Under the pieces are notes generated by a model that ran no database searches, was not told the origin of the DNA, and saw nothing but the letters and a program-made list of their open reading frames with translations. The translations under genes were made by a program, and so were the position numbers. Below, piece by piece: positions 24,084-35,989 of a DNA stretch of 64,000 bases (position 1 is the stretch's first letter; every line of letters starts with the position of its first letter). The stretch is from Arabidopsis thaliana (lineage: Eukaryota; Streptophyta; Magnoliopsida; Brassicales; Brassicaceae): NCBI RefSeq assembly GCF_000001735.4, contig NC_003070.9, positions 26,087,971 through 26,151,970 on the forward strand. The letters run 5' to 3'.

Positions 24084-25190
24084 TCAGATAACCTTCTTCT
24101 TCTCGAAAAACGTCTTCAAGTGCAAAAACTGCATCCCTGCAACTCCTATGCAGACGAAAAACGAGAGAACACTCAACCACGCCATTTTTGTGTTAGTGGA
24201 CCGGTTCAAGTCTTGCATCTCTTCTTCCCTGAGACCACACCACAATCAAGTCATATAAACAATATCTTCATAATACCAAACAATAGAGAAAGAAAAGTAC
24301 CTATCTCTAAGATAATACATCTCTTCATGAATCGAGTTAACAGTATCAAGAAGACTCTTTACTTCAAATTCCATAACCTGCCACAAAAATGCATAACAAC
24401 AACACACATGGAGGATCAACATAGTAACCAGCCACTAGCTTCAACAATTCCGCTACTACAATTCTGAAGCTGTGAAACTTTCGTTATCTATTCTTATAAT
24501 CAGACCAGCTTCTCATAATCCACACAAAGAGAAGAGAAATTGAACTCACTTCAGTTCAAACTGATCATAAGAACACACAATGGAGTATCATCAACATAGT
24601 AACAAGCCTAACACTAACTTCAACAATTTCGTTATATCTATGTATATAATCAGAATCAGCTTCTCATAATCTACACACAGAGAACTTACTTCGACTTGAC
24701 TCTTCTTAGCAACATTAGCCCAGCTTTTAGATTGAACACCAGTCTTCCACTCAAAGTCAATACTCAACGAAACCTCAGGCTTATGATCAACAGCAGTGAA
24801 ACAAGCCATGTAATCACCTGCTTCAACAGCCGAGAATGCGAATTGTCCTGAATCTACTTGTTCCGCGTGATGGTAATTGTTACCGGAATTAGACGTCACC
24901 TTCACACATAACCAAAACTCAGATCTATGGACAAAATTTTAACAAATTAGGTCAAAATTAGAAAGATCTGTGTTTACCTTGACGGAAATTTTGTGAGTTT
25001 GTGGTAAAGCTTGACCTTCGTGAGGATTATCGATGTTGTATTTACCAACAGTCATTGAATTGCTTTTGATGTCTTCGGCGATACACTTTGTGCGACCTGA
25101 GTGTAGATCGAAGTGAAGCGAGTGTGAAATTGGTGACCAAATCGCTAGAATTAGAAGCATCGTCCATAGTTTTTGCGATTGGAGAAACAT
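24084..25190 (-). CDS. p24delta10: p24-delta (emp24/gp25L) cargo receptor
   Basis: p24 proteins cycle between ER and Golgi in COPI and COPII vesicles and help export cargo such as GPI-anchored proteins. Four exons (25190-24978, 24899-24690, 24377-24301, 24228-24084) give 214 residues. Residues 1-24 are a signal peptide (LLILAIWSPISHSLHF). The GOLD domain contains the conserved Cys of RTKCIAEDI and the FTAVDHKPEVSLSIDFEW block. A coiled coil follows (HEEMYYLRDREEEMQDLNRS). One membrane span (SVLSFFVCIGVAGMQF) leads to the cytosolic tail FFEKKKVI. In that tail the KK at -3/-4 is a COPI dilysine signal and the FF pair a COPII/COPI contact. It is transcribed divergently from the J-like gene, with 402 bases between start codons. 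From memory it is At1g69460, subclass delta-2. Confidence 0.93.
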
Positions 25191-25592
25191 TTTTGAAAAA
25201 TCCAGAGAAATCGAATCTCTCTTCGTCTTCCTTTTGCTTCTTCCTCGATTGTGTAGACGAAGCTCGATGACGATGCAAGTGTTTTGACACGTGTATATGT
25301 TTTATTGGTTAAAACACATAAGTGTGAACAGCTTCAGATTACAAACCGATCCTGAATTATTTGGTTCTGCTTAATAAACCGGTTTGGTTTAGCATTATGT
25401 GATCCTTGCGTCTTAAGGAACCGGTATGGTTTACCTTTGTGTAAATTTCCTTTTTTTAGGGTACAAAAAAATGCAGAACTTTCCTTTTCTCGGTTAAAAA
25501 AAAAAGGAAAGTAAACAACGAACACCATTACTTAACTTTGGAGTGAGTTTCTAATACTGAGTTACTTGAGCCGTAACCGTAAGAGATCATTC
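25191..25592. promoter_or_regulatory. Short divergent promoter, p24 and J-like genes
   Basis: Only 402 bases separate the two opposite start codons. A CACGTG palindrome at 25288-25293 sits about 100 bases from the p24 start. Several copies of ACCGG or CCGGT occur at 25345-25425. Shared control of the two genes is an inference from spacing. Confidence 0.4.
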
Positions 25593-26027
25593 ATGCTTGA
25601 GAGAATGTCAAAAAAGATTAACGAGCTTCTTCGTTACTGTGAAGAGAACTATATTGAGAGAGGAAGTCTCGAACTTGCATTACGATGTGCTGTTTCAATC
25701 TGCAAAGCGAATCCTGACGCTCCTCAAGCTTATGCACACGTCGCCGCTTACAGAATCCTTTTGACGGCAGCCAATTATCGTACGGTCACAGGAGAGCCTG
25801 ACTGGTACGCTGTGTTGGGAATCAACAAACGCGGATCCTCAAAGTCTGTGGTGAACGCTATTGATAGGCGGTGCGAGGAGATCATAGAGGTGTTGGATGG
25901 CGAAACTGGGGTCTCCAAAGCTGTTTCGAGGGTTTATGATCTGGTCAGACTTGGCGTATCGGAGTTGATGGACGAAGATAGGAGAAGAGCGTATGATCTC
26001 CGTTCTGGATTTTCTATTATCAACTGA
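25593..26027 (+). CDS. Small J-domain-like protein lacking HPD
   Basis: An intronless frame of 144 codons from the first ATG; an earlier in-frame region back to 25566 has no ATG. The N-terminal 60 residues form an amphipathic helical region (RGSLELALRCAVSICKANPD...AYAHVAAYRIL). This resembles the segment that precedes the J domain in the plant DnaJ/DUF3444 family, where it usually reads as an ALKAQKLFP-like helix. The J-like part begins EPDWYAVLGINKRGS (residues 69-82) and ends ELMDEDRRRAYDL, matching helices I and IV of a J domain. The HPD triad that stimulates Hsp70 ATPase is absent: the aligned position reads LDG (101-103). It therefore should not act as a normal Hsp70 co-chaperone. It converges on PHO1;H10, with 189 bases between stops. 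I do not recognise a locus name. Confidence 0.72.
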   Translation: MLERMSKKINELLRYCEENYIERGSLELALRCAVSICKANPDAPQAYAHVAAYRILLTAANYRTVTGEPDWYAVLGINKRGSSKSVVNAIDRRCEEIIEVLDGETGVSKAVSRVYDLVRLGVSELMDEDRRRAYDLRSGFSIIN

Positions 26028-26216
26028 ATCTAAAACTTTTTGAAGTTTTAATTTTTCAAGCAAAGTTTGTAATCTCTCTATGTTTTCCTATGGATTCATG
26101 TATGTATATGTCTTTCCATGTTGAACTTTTCCTATTAAGGCTAATATATATCTGTAGTTTTAGTGAATCATCATCAAACATAATCAGAGAGTGTGTTATT
26201 AACTTATAAGGATGGC

Positions 26217-29200
26217 TCAGTCATCTTTGTCAACATCGTCGTCATCGTAGTAATGGAAAGGATGTGGAACTGACTTGAAGGCTCTGTATTTGCCTACATT
26301 GTTCAAGTGCTCATTCTCCAACCTGAAGAAGCTCCATATTCCCCGACGAATAATCTCTAAACATGAAATAATGCTTGTTACTGCGATTTTGTGAAGCGAC
26401 TTCAAGTTGAACTCTAGCACTAGCTGCATCCATGCCACTCTTAGAATCACATTCACTACCTGTCAAAATCAAATATGATTCAACCAGAATCTTTAGAACA
26501 TGACATATTCTGATGTTAAAATGTTACTACTTACCATGGCTGCAAAATAGACGCTTTTGTGAGGGACCAGTAATTTGTCCCTTAAGTATGGGTTCTTGGA
26601 GTGCTTACGGAGGAGTCCCCAGTCTATAACAATGTCCCAGAATGTGTTCATCCCTGTCGCTACACCTGAGCTTACAAGAGCCAAAATCATCCAAGTGCGT
26701 CCCTTTTTCAGTTCATACGCTGTTCTTACGATGACTGCAATGATTGTCAACATATATTTCAACGCATTGTATCCGTGTACGGATTCTTTTTCTTCGCATA
26801 ATCTGCGTATGCACTGCAAAAAAGTGAATACATGTAAGTTATAGATTCGGATGTGACAGAATCAGTGAAGGCAGTAATAAAAAAAGGAAGAGATTGAATT
26901 GTGTGAAACCTGGAGGAAGCGGAGCCAGTAGGGTATAACAGCAACGACAAAGTAGAAGGCATTGTAAACACCATGACTATGACACTTGTTTTGCCTCTGC
27001 AAGTATTCTCCTAAGCCATAGTAGCAAATGAATAGCTCAAAGCTCCTTATGGCTTGTATCTGAACTTATCAAAACAAAAAACATCAGTCTATTATTCTGA
27101 TCATTTATTGTCATTTTTCAGCAAACATTAATGCAAATATATAACCTGACTGGTTAGGTGGTCTCCCAAGAAAAAATCTGGAAGTGTGACCTGTGATAAA
27201 GGATAAAATCATGAAGATGAATATTGAATAACATCCAGGAGTCAATTTAATACGATTACCTCGTAGAGGGGGGCACATATACAGTGAAACAGTGATCGTA
27301 TAAAGAAAAACCGACTTGAGCGGTATATGATGTTGAAAGGACAAAAAAGTATGAAAAGAACAATCTGCAAAAAAAAAAGAGATGTTTAAGCCTGACGGAT
27401 TCCATCTGATAACGATTGCACAAAATGTAAACACCAAAAGAATATCTTACAGTGGCCAAACACAAAGGAATAACTTCAGGGAGTGTCTTATGATGTTTCA
27501 TCCTCCAGTCCATATCAAGCTGCAAATTTAGCAGGAAACAGACAAAAGCAAGCACCGCAAGACCGGTGCTTACCAGGAAAACTTCTCGGTCACCCAACTC
27601 TGTTCCCTGCTTGAAACCAAAGATGAAGGTATAGTTGACTCTATAACGCTTCCAGAAGTATATATTCGCTGAGTACATGAGCATATGAAGAATGATGAAT
27701 CCAAATAAGCTGCAGGACATGCAATGTTTGTCAGTGTGAGACAAGAAAGATCTGTTTATTAATTTTCTGAGCACATGTTCTGAGTAAGTGACTAGAATAA
27801 TTGCCTGTAAAGAGGGATAATATTTGCCATGTATTCAGTACCGTAGTTCTTCTCCATGATTTTTCTACTTTCTATCTTGAAAACAACAGCAATAACTAGT
27901 GCAATAGAGCAACCAGAAAAGAAACCTGTGGGAAGTTGAAGAACAATTATCACTGAACAATTGTGACATCTTTGAAAATCTGACACTCTTAAATTCCCTT
28001 ACCAGAGAAGAATGTAACCCTGTGCCTTTCTCTTTTAACTTTTGGCCTTAGACACTTCATGCCTTCTCTTCGATTACCACTTGAAAAGTGCTTAACAAAA
28101 GTTACCTCTACTCTCTCCAGGAGTCTGTTAACCTAAATCAGAATACAGTGAACAAAACAATTTGATGTACTAACATAACAGAAAAATGATTCTACGACTG
28201 AAATATACACAAACCTCATCAGAACTTCCAATCAATGAATTATCCACAATTTTCATGTAGTTCCTAGATGCATTCCTCGAAGCAATCTACAAATTAACCA
28301 GAGAAAAATGAGTATATTGCATGATTCCGTTGTTCATGCATTGATTGGGCTCTGCAGTAAGAAATCTGTAAGGTATAGAAGAAGCTCTTCTTCATATCTA
28401 ACCTTCTCATACTTCTTCATGATTTTTGAAAATGCCAGAAGATTCATGAAACTGATTCAAATTACACAAATATAGACAAATCAGTGCCATGACAATATAA
28501 AAGAAAAACTTAGTGAGAAAATGAACTTTGGCTGAACCTTCTCCTCACCTGTATTCCTTCAAACGGCGGAGTTTCTGATAGAACTCACTAAAAACAAGCC
28601 TCAACTGTTCCTCTCCTTTTTTCAATCCTTTCTTGGAGATTGGTTCATTAGAATCCCCAAAAACTCCTTTTAATGTAGTAATAGGAGATTCAAGCACATC
28701 ATTCATCTTCACACGCTCAAGTATTTCTCGAAGATCCTGCTTATCACCAATACTGGCTTCCTCTTCATCTCCATTGGTATGAGAAACCGGGACAATGTCA
28801 GCCATGATATGGGAGGCCTCTTCTTCTGGAATGTTAGTTCTTTCAATACCATGTACCATATCTGTGTTTGCAGTACCTGCAAATATATCAAGAATTCAGT
28901 AAACTGATCATAAATAGATGCTTCTCATCATAAACATTCTTGTCGTCTTTGCTTACCCTGTGTTCTCATTGTGTTATCAGATGTATCTACTACAACCTTA
29001 TCAGATGGATGCTTCTCCAAATTCAGGTTATCTACATCAGGTTTTTGCATCTTAACCCTCAACGCAATCAGTGCATCCATTTGTTTATCTAACAAAGCCG
29101 CTTCCTCAATCACTTCCTTAACTTTATCCCGGTAAAACTTGTTAACTTTGTTTAGATTCTCATCAAGCTTCTTAAAGAATGACTCTTCGAATTCCCCTCC

Positions 29201-29509
29201 TTCTTCAGACTTTTTGAGAAACTTTGTCTCATACAACTTACGAGAACCTTCTTCCTGCACCGTGTCAACTTTTATGACTTGGTCCTCAATATCCCCTGCA
29301 CGTTCACTATGCCTAGGATGAAAAGACAGACCACTAAATGAACGGTGCAACGCCTCTGCCTGCTGTGAAACTCTCGACGCTGCTCTAGTCAGCTTACTGT
29401 GCTTGTAGCTACGTATTTCTTTTAAAACCCTCTTCAAGCCATTGTAATCCACATAAGCTTCTACCCACTCTGGCACCATTTGCTTCTTAAATATCTTCCC
29501 AAACTTCAT
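26217..29509 (-). CDS. PHO1;H10: PHO1-family SPX-EXS phosphate exporter
   Basis: PHO1 proteins export phosphate and sense inositol pyrophosphates through the SPX domain. Twelve exons (29509-28957, 28876-28549, 28451-28403, 28286-28215, 28132-28003, 27925-27805, 27709-27451, 27364-27260, 27190-27146, 27059-26910, 26813-26535, 26459-26217) give 777 residues. SPX begins [15 protein letters not shown]; the basic ligand-binding helix KIMKKYEK lies at 303-310. Membrane spans begin near 375 ([12 protein letters not shown]). The EXS domain includes YWLRFLQCIRR, GYNALKY and [13 protein letters not shown]. The tail ends in an acidic run ([11 protein letters not shown]). The ATG at 29509 is chosen because it starts the SPX signature. 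The intron at 27804-27710 begins with GC instead of GT; no GT keeps the family sequence PLYSLFGFI. A leader intron between about 29530 and 29800 is likely. In Arabidopsis this gene is known to respond to wounding and OPDA. Confidence 0.95.
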
Positions 29510-30562
29510 CTTTTTGCAGCTCAATTCAACCAAATCAATGCTATATCACAAACTTCATAAAGAGGACAAGAACAAGATGTGATCATCAAATACAACAATA
29601 ACATATAATAAGAGATCAAAAATCGGGAAATCTATGATACGACTACAGAGAAATCTGAAGAAAAACAATAGGTTCGGGATCCATTAGAACAACCAAATAA
29701 GCAGAAGATTCGAAAGAAGTTTCTAATTGTGTACATATATGGAGTTTGATCATACAGGGCACGAAAAAACTTGATGAGTAGAGATAGATAGATACCTTGA
29801 TCAGGAAGAAACGTTAGACTAAGCTCGATGACGTTAAGGTGAAAGAAGACGTCGGAATTTGAAACGCCTCTCTCTCTCTCGCTCTGTTTACTCTCGCCGA
29901 GTGTCACTACAGTATTTGCTTTGCTTGTATTAGTTGGTTACTGCTCTGCGGCTGAGATCATGCTTAAGAACTTGTTCCTCTCCTTCCAGCCGTTGGATTC
30001 TTCCTGACTGCCACGTGCCGTTCGATAATGGAACGCGTGTTCAACTGCTGCGGCCGAAATTGATGGAAGGAAGCAAAATCATAGATACTGGTTGACCATT
30101 TTTTTGGCCGACTAGAGATTGACACGTGTTGCTTCATAAGCCTCACTGTGGCAGTGAAACCGTCTAACTTGGCAGTATCGGGACCTTAAGGATTTAACCA
30201 ATCAAATTTGGCAGTATCAGGACCTCAAGGATTTAACCAATCAAAAACCAAAAAATTTGGGGCCATATCATTTGTCTTGTACTATTGAATTGATTGCGAT
30301 CAAATCTGCATTTTAAATGCATACATTCCAAATTACTTCGGCAAAACATTTTCAAATGGTCGAAGATGTAGTACAAACTTATGTAGTTGTTTATTACCTC
30401 CAAGGCTCCAAGTATGTGTACTAATAAAACAGAGTGAATCTAAGTCTACATCATAACCATTGTACATCATAACCATTGAGTGCTCTACTTAGAACCCGCA
30501 TATGATTTCCCGCTCTCTTGAGATCCGAATTCAACAATGCTCATTCATATAGTAAGTCTTGC
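29510..30562. other. PHO1;H10 leader/promoter and bL32m 3' region
   Basis: It holds the probable PHO1;H10 leader (to about 29900), a promoter segment with CACGTG-type cores near 30013 and 30123, and a 39-base tandem duplication listed separately. The last 100 bases are likely the 3' end of the ribosomal-protein gene. No other gene seen. Confidence 0.4.
30169..30245. repeat. Two-copy 39-bp direct repeat
   Basis: Two adjacent units at 30169-30206 and 30208-30245 share TTGGCAGTATC, then AAGGATTTAACCAATCAAA, and differ at two positions. Each carries a reversed CCAAT box (ACCAATCA). It lies in the PHO1;H10 upstream region. Confidence 0.9.
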
Positions 30563-31372
30563 TCAGTTGTTTGAATTGCTTTGTTCATCAGGTATTGCCC
30601 GCTCACCACTGCAGCAGTAGAAATGTGGCAGCTTAACTCGCCCACAACTCCTGCCAGGAAACAACAGTGTCATGATCATAATTCATAATGCTGGTGGTAC
30701 CAAGAATGGAAAAATGATGATAACAAGTTGTTTCAAGGAGCAGTCTCAGTTTTTGACAGAGCAACAAATACAAAAGCTCTTCCATTAAAGTCTGTTCATG
30801 TTGGTAACTCACAGTTTCTACCGATAATGGTAGAAAGAAACAGAACATTGAATTGGAAAGACTTGTTTGACTCTCAAAGCAGATCGAATGCAAAACTTAA
30901 CCAATGAAACAAAATTAAGAACCATCAAAACGTAACAGAAAATGATCTGCAAATACCTGCAACGGATGATCACAGGAGTAGGTTTAAAGGCCTTTGGTCC
31001 ATTTCTTATCCCTCTCTTGTGTTTAGAAATCTGTATGATTCACGAAATAAAAGCTACTGTTAACCAAATCATTCTTAAAAACAATGATTTTGGGCCTAAG
31101 CAAAGCAAAACAGATTACATTTAAACAGATCTTTGATTCTTGTCTATTGAAGTCAAGATCTTCCAATCATGATCTCAAGATCGAATCTTTACCACAAAAT
31201 AGTAAACCTCCCTAAAACCCTAGAGGGTAAAAAAAATCAGCTAAAAGAGCAAATTCCAAACGCAGCAACACTTTCAAACCCTAAAACTCTCAAATTTCAT
31301 ATTTGCAGTGGTATAATGGAAAAGCTGAAATATAATTATTACCTTCTTCTTGGGCACAGCCATTAGCTCCAT
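30563..31372 (-). CDS. Mitochondrial-type ribosomal protein bL32
   Basis: Three coding segments (31372-31343, 30957-31030 read in reverse, 30650-30563) give 63 residues starting MELMAVPKKK. Then come ISKHKRGIRNGPKAFKP and the zinc-ribbon half IIRCRSCGRVKLPHFYCCSG, ending DEQSNSNN. The MAVPKxK start and the CxxC...CC cysteine set are bL32 signatures, and eukaryotic copies of this type serve the organelle large ribosomal subunit. Introns are GT-AG. The frame continues upstream without a break in homology-like sequence for 70 bases, but then meets TAA at 31444-31442. The presequence is therefore on a separate ORF, described next. The start at MELMAV is chosen because it is the first ATG after the stop. 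From gene order this would be At1g69485, annotated Ribosomal L32p. Family sure; functional product uncertain. Confidence 0.75.
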
Positions 31373-31441
31373 GGATCCACCGAAAGAGAAACTCAGGAAA
31401 CCGAATCTGAAGTTATTTTCATCAATGATAGAATCCGATTG

Positions 31442-31606
31442 TTAATTATAAAACTCCGGTAAAACAAGCGGCGGCGAAGCGGTAGAGCGATCGATGGCGC
31501 TGTCTAAGGGAGGAGAAATCGCAGCGACGTAACTGAAGCATCGGGATTCTAATATACGCCGGAAATCAGCAGCGGCGCGTTTTAGCGTCGTCAGTCTCAA
31601 CGCCAT
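31442..31606 (-). other. Stranded mitochondrial presequence ORF of bL32m
   Basis: The ATG at 31606 opens a 54-codon frame beginning MALRLTTLKRAAADFRRILE. It is Arg- and Ala-rich with no acidic residue in the first 13, a classic mitochondrial targeting helix. It ends PLVLPEFYN-stop. The TAA (31444-31442) is in the same frame as the downstream bL32 codons, and no GT donor lies close enough to splice the stop out cleanly. Either the transcript reads through or reinitiates, or translation starts from the internal ATG without a presequence, or the gene is decaying. Confidence 0.65.
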
Positions 31607-34262
31607 TGGTTCAAATTCTCCGGTGGCTTTGCGGAGGGTGATACTTGCACTGTTGCACAGTTACGCTTAACAAGACGGTGTCGTTTCATCGTAACCGGCA
31701 ATAACTAAAATAAAAATAAAAACCTGACACGGACCGGCTGGTCAGACCGGTTGAACCGCGAACTCTGGTCCAGCTTTTATATATGTACAGTTCAACGTCC
31801 GGTCCGGTTTATAAAATCATGATCATAAACGTATTGTGGAAGGATCGTAAATAATCTAAAGTTTGTGCCTCCATGAGAACATACCTTAGAATCTAATCTG
31901 CCTCAGCTTCATTGTTACGTTTTGATTAACCAAAATTTAGCAATTAGATTCCATCTTTTATCGTTTATACTCTTTATCTATCTTTTTTCTAACCTCAAAA
32001 AAATCCTTATTTTAGTGACAGTGCTGCTATCAGTTAGCAAATCAGACTGTTAACTTTTAGCCTATATGTGTGATGTATCTAAGACTAGGAGTTACTTTTT
32101 TATTTCAAGTTGGTAGAAACGAATTTAGTAAAGCATGTGTTTGGAATTGGAGTCGATCAAATATAAACAAATCGTTTCTCCCTAAACAAAGATGCTAGAT
32201 TGCTAGAGATTAAGATGACGATTTGATTAATCATCGTCACTCATATTTAATTGGTTTCCTTAACTAAATTTATCTAAACAAAGATGCTAGAGCTTTTGTT
32301 TGCGTCATCTCATCCTAATCCTCATATCTTTTAATCCTATCCTTTTTGTCCCATGCCCTATATAGTAAGTATATAAAATTGGCTTGGTGATGTATATGAA
32401 CATATGATGAATCATGTGCCATTTGAAATATAGTATAATACATGTACACTTGTGTAAAATAGCTTTTGGGGTCTTTTAATTTGTTAGAATAGCATTTTTA
32501 GATTGTCCATTAACAAGGTAGTTTCTTGAAAAATTTTAAAAGATATTCATGCGCCACTTAATTATAACGGTTTAATGAACAATTATTTGTGGCAATAGCG
32601 AAACAAAATCATGAAATTAACAAGAATAAACAGCTAATCATGAACTTGTTTTTTCTCCTCTTTCCCACTTTGTGCTGGAACGTTCCTTCGCATCTTGTAG
32701 TAATCTCACAAAACCCATTTTCAAGAAACTTGTGTCCAGTCTGAATTGAGCGTGTGGAGTTTTTTGGACAAATGTAGTAAACAAAGATTTAATCACCCAA
32801 TTAGGGAATAATAATGACACCATTAGATAAGAACATGCGTAATTAGTGACATCTAATTATTGTTTAATCAGAAATCCGCCGTGGCGCGTGGGTGTATGCC
32901 CTCCACAATCCTTATCCCTAATGACTTTTTATGTGAAAATGACACGTCATTCAGAAGCAAAAAAATTGGACCCCCCAAGCCTTGTAGCATGCCACGTTTC
33001 TTCCAAAATTAAGACCAAGAATGGTCTTCACACTAGTTTTTATGTTATACAAGTTCTTTAGTACTTCTCCTTTGGATTCTTTTTAATTACTAGTTTGTTT
33101 TATGAAAAACGTATGTTATTGATTATTGAGATATCAGTATTATTATATATGCAGTATAAAGTTATTGATGTGTATATTTTGTCATGCAAACTATATCGTG
33201 GAGAAAATAATGTTGCTTATGACTTTTGATAGTTGGGCTTACATTTGGATAATGGATAGGGTAGACAAAGATAGGAGGAAAGCAATAATAGCGAAATGAA
33301 GAACGAATATTTGGGGAAATAGGACAAATGAATATACTTCTCTTTGAAATGGAGATTCACCTAAATTATTAATACTAAAGCCATGCAATGCATCCAAACA
33401 AATCAGTGGTCAAGCACACTCAATTATATGTCCACGAAGACCTTTAGAATCTTCACAACCAAAAGCTATTTTCTACGCTACCTGATAATTCTGACTCAAT
33501 TCTTCTTCATAAAACGTATAATGAAGCTTTATGAATGATTAATTATAGACACAACCGGCCCTATCTGCGATTTCTACAAACAATAGAACACAAAACTTTA
33601 AAAGTTACTACAAAATACCGAATTGACTATATATATCATATTATCAGTATAAACATGATTAGATTGATCATGTTTATCAGTAATCATGAAAGACAAAGAG
33701 TGTGACTATTGTAAACCAAATTTTAGAATAAAATAAATAATTTATCATACTATATACAGTATTTTGTTAAGTATATGTCATCCAATAGTAACATTATCAT
33801 TTAAACTGAAAAATGTTTCAGCTACTTTAAGGAATTATAGCTTTATTAAAAGTATATACTTTTAGGTCACGTGTTTAGAGGTGAAGAACAATAATAATTA
33901 CTCAATAAGTTCACCAGTCACACTCCAACATCTTATTCAAATTCCTTTTAAAAGCTTTTTAACCGTGGCTGTTTGATGACCATTTGACAAAATTTAGTAT
34001 ATTAGAAAAAAACAATAGGATAGGGATAATATAGGACATTAGACTATTAGATGGACAAAATGAAGTATTATTTAATTTTCCAATGTACCAACCAATAAGA
34101 AAGAAGTGACGCACAGTAAACGACAAAAAGCTCAAGCATAAAAACCCAAACCTTCTCTGCTTTCTAAACATTTCAAGAACCTTGAGAACATCAAAAACTA
34201 ACACAGAAAGAAAAAAAACAGTTCCTGTTCTATTAGATTGTTTTCTAAATTGTCTGAAAATC
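31607..34262. other. Intergenic, contains NAP promoter
   Basis: The first 200 bases lie upstream of the bL32m gene and are divergent in orientation from NAP. AT-rich spacer follows, with ACGT and TTGAC-type short motifs typical of plant promoters and no coding segment longer than about 70 codons that resembles a protein. The likely NAP leader starts near 34160. Confidence 0.45.
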
Positions 34263-35252
34263 ATGGAAGTAACTTCCCAATCTACCCTCCCTCCAGGGTT
34301 CAGATTTCATCCTACCGACGAAGAACTCATCGTTTACTATCTTCGAAACCAGACCATGTCTAAACCATGCCCTGTCTCCATCATCCCAGAAGTTGATATC
34401 TACAAATTCGACCCATGGCAATTACCCGGTTAGACCCGGTTTATCTCTCAATGATAACCTATTCTTCTAGATGTTCATGTTTAGAGCTACTTTCCTTATT
34501 TGCTTTGTTCGTTTTGTATTTACAGAGAAAACAGAGTTTGGAGAAAATGAGTGGTATTTCTTCAGCCCTAGAGAAAGAAAATATCCAAACGGAGTCAGAC
34601 CAAACCGGGCAGCTGTTTCCGGTTATTGGAAAGCAACCGGTACAGACAAAGCCATTCACAGCGGTTCAAGTAACGTAGGTGTCAAGAAAGCTCTAGTCTT
34701 CTACAAAGGTAGACCTCCTAAAGGAATCAAAACTGACTGGATCATGCATGAGTATCGTCTCCATGATTCACGTAAAGCATCAACGAAACGTAACGGTTCC
34801 ATGAGGGTACGTAAGCAGAGGAAACAAGTTTATAGCTCTTGTATATTTTATTACAACTTGTGAAAATGTTAATTTTCTTTATATTTTTGCAGTTAGATGA
34901 ATGGGTACTGTGTAGGATATACAAGAAGAGAGGAGCAAGTAAGCTTCTGAATGAGCAAGAGGGTTTCATGGACGAAGTACTAATGGAGGATGAGACAAAA
35001 GTTGTAGTTAACGAAGCAGAGAGAAGAACTGAAGAAGAGATAATGATGATGACGTCGATGAAACTTCCAAGGACGTGTTCGCTGGCTCATTTGTTGGAAA
35101 TGGATTACATGGGACCCGTCTCTCACATTGATAATTTTAGTCAGTTCGATCATCTTCATCAACCTGATTCGGAGTCTAGTTGGTTCGGGGACCTTCAGTT
35201 TAACCAAGACGAGATCTTAAACCATCATCGTCAAGCGATGTTTAAGTTTTAG
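34263..35252 (+). CDS. NAP: NAC transcription factor NAP (ANAC029)
   Basis: NAP drives leaf senescence and was first found as a target of APETALA3/PISTILLATA. Three exons (34263-34428, 34526-34806, 34893-35252) give 268 residues, the known length, with the two introns typical of NAC genes. All five NAC subdomains are present in order: [14 protein letters not shown] (A), [14 protein letters not shown] (B), [15 protein letters not shown] through WKATGTDK at 90-97 (C), [14 protein letters not shown] then WIMHEYRL (D), and [12 protein letters not shown] (E). The C-terminal 100 residues are acidic with Met and His runs and form the activation region. Neighbours are unrelated genes. The call rests on domain, exon layout and gene order (At1g69490). 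Confidence 0.95.
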
Positions 35253-35989
35253 TGATGGGGTCAGTAAAAAAGAAGAAGAAACAAGAAAAGATGTGCTTGA
35301 AAAGTTACTTTGGTAGATATTTGGTTAGTTTGGGTACATGAATGAAAATTGTAAAATATTATAACTAAAACCCAATGGGATTTTATATTTCTCCCATATG
35401 AATGTGAAATGAAAAACAATGTTTAATTAAAAATTAAGTTGTTTCAGCATGATAAGACGAAGTCACGAAGTTGATTTACATTACGAACTAATAAAACAAA
35501 AGACTTTTGTAACTTACGATGTTTTTAAAATGATAAAAAGAGAGATTGAGATTACGTTAACTTGGAATGAACAAGTCGATGACGTGTGGAGGAATCAACG
35601 CCAGATACAATGCATTTTGGGTACTTATCTTTGTCGTTTTATTAGATAACGAATGTTACTTGTCGTCATCATCGTACATTAAACCACATTTTGATTCAGT
35701 CTGCGCAGACTCAAACATTAGTGGATGTAACTTATCATAAATATGTGGACCCTTTTTGCTAATTTCAATTTTGACCGGTTTTGGTGTACCAAACACGGTT
35801 TAACAAAACCACGAAACCAAACTTGTTTAAGAAAGAATACACACCAAAGAAATGTTGCAAAGAAGGCATAATAAAAAAGAGTGTTAGTTGATTAGTAGAT
35901 TGGTCACAAACTTTGTCTGATTGCTAAACAATATAAAAACTCTTATGAATTTATTTAGAACTTATTTTTCAGATTCAAAGAGGTAAAAA
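35253..35989. other. NAP 3' region and CYP704B1 promoter
   Basis: The first 150 bases are likely NAP 3' untranslated sequence. A 66-codon frame at 35449-35649 has no recognisable domain and is not called. TATAAAA lies at about 35932-35938, some 55 bases before the P450 start codon, and is the probable TATA box. Confidence 0.45.

Noticed and set aside
35449..35649. 66-codon frame after NAP
   Set aside because: No domain, AT-rich composition, no promoter or leader signal.
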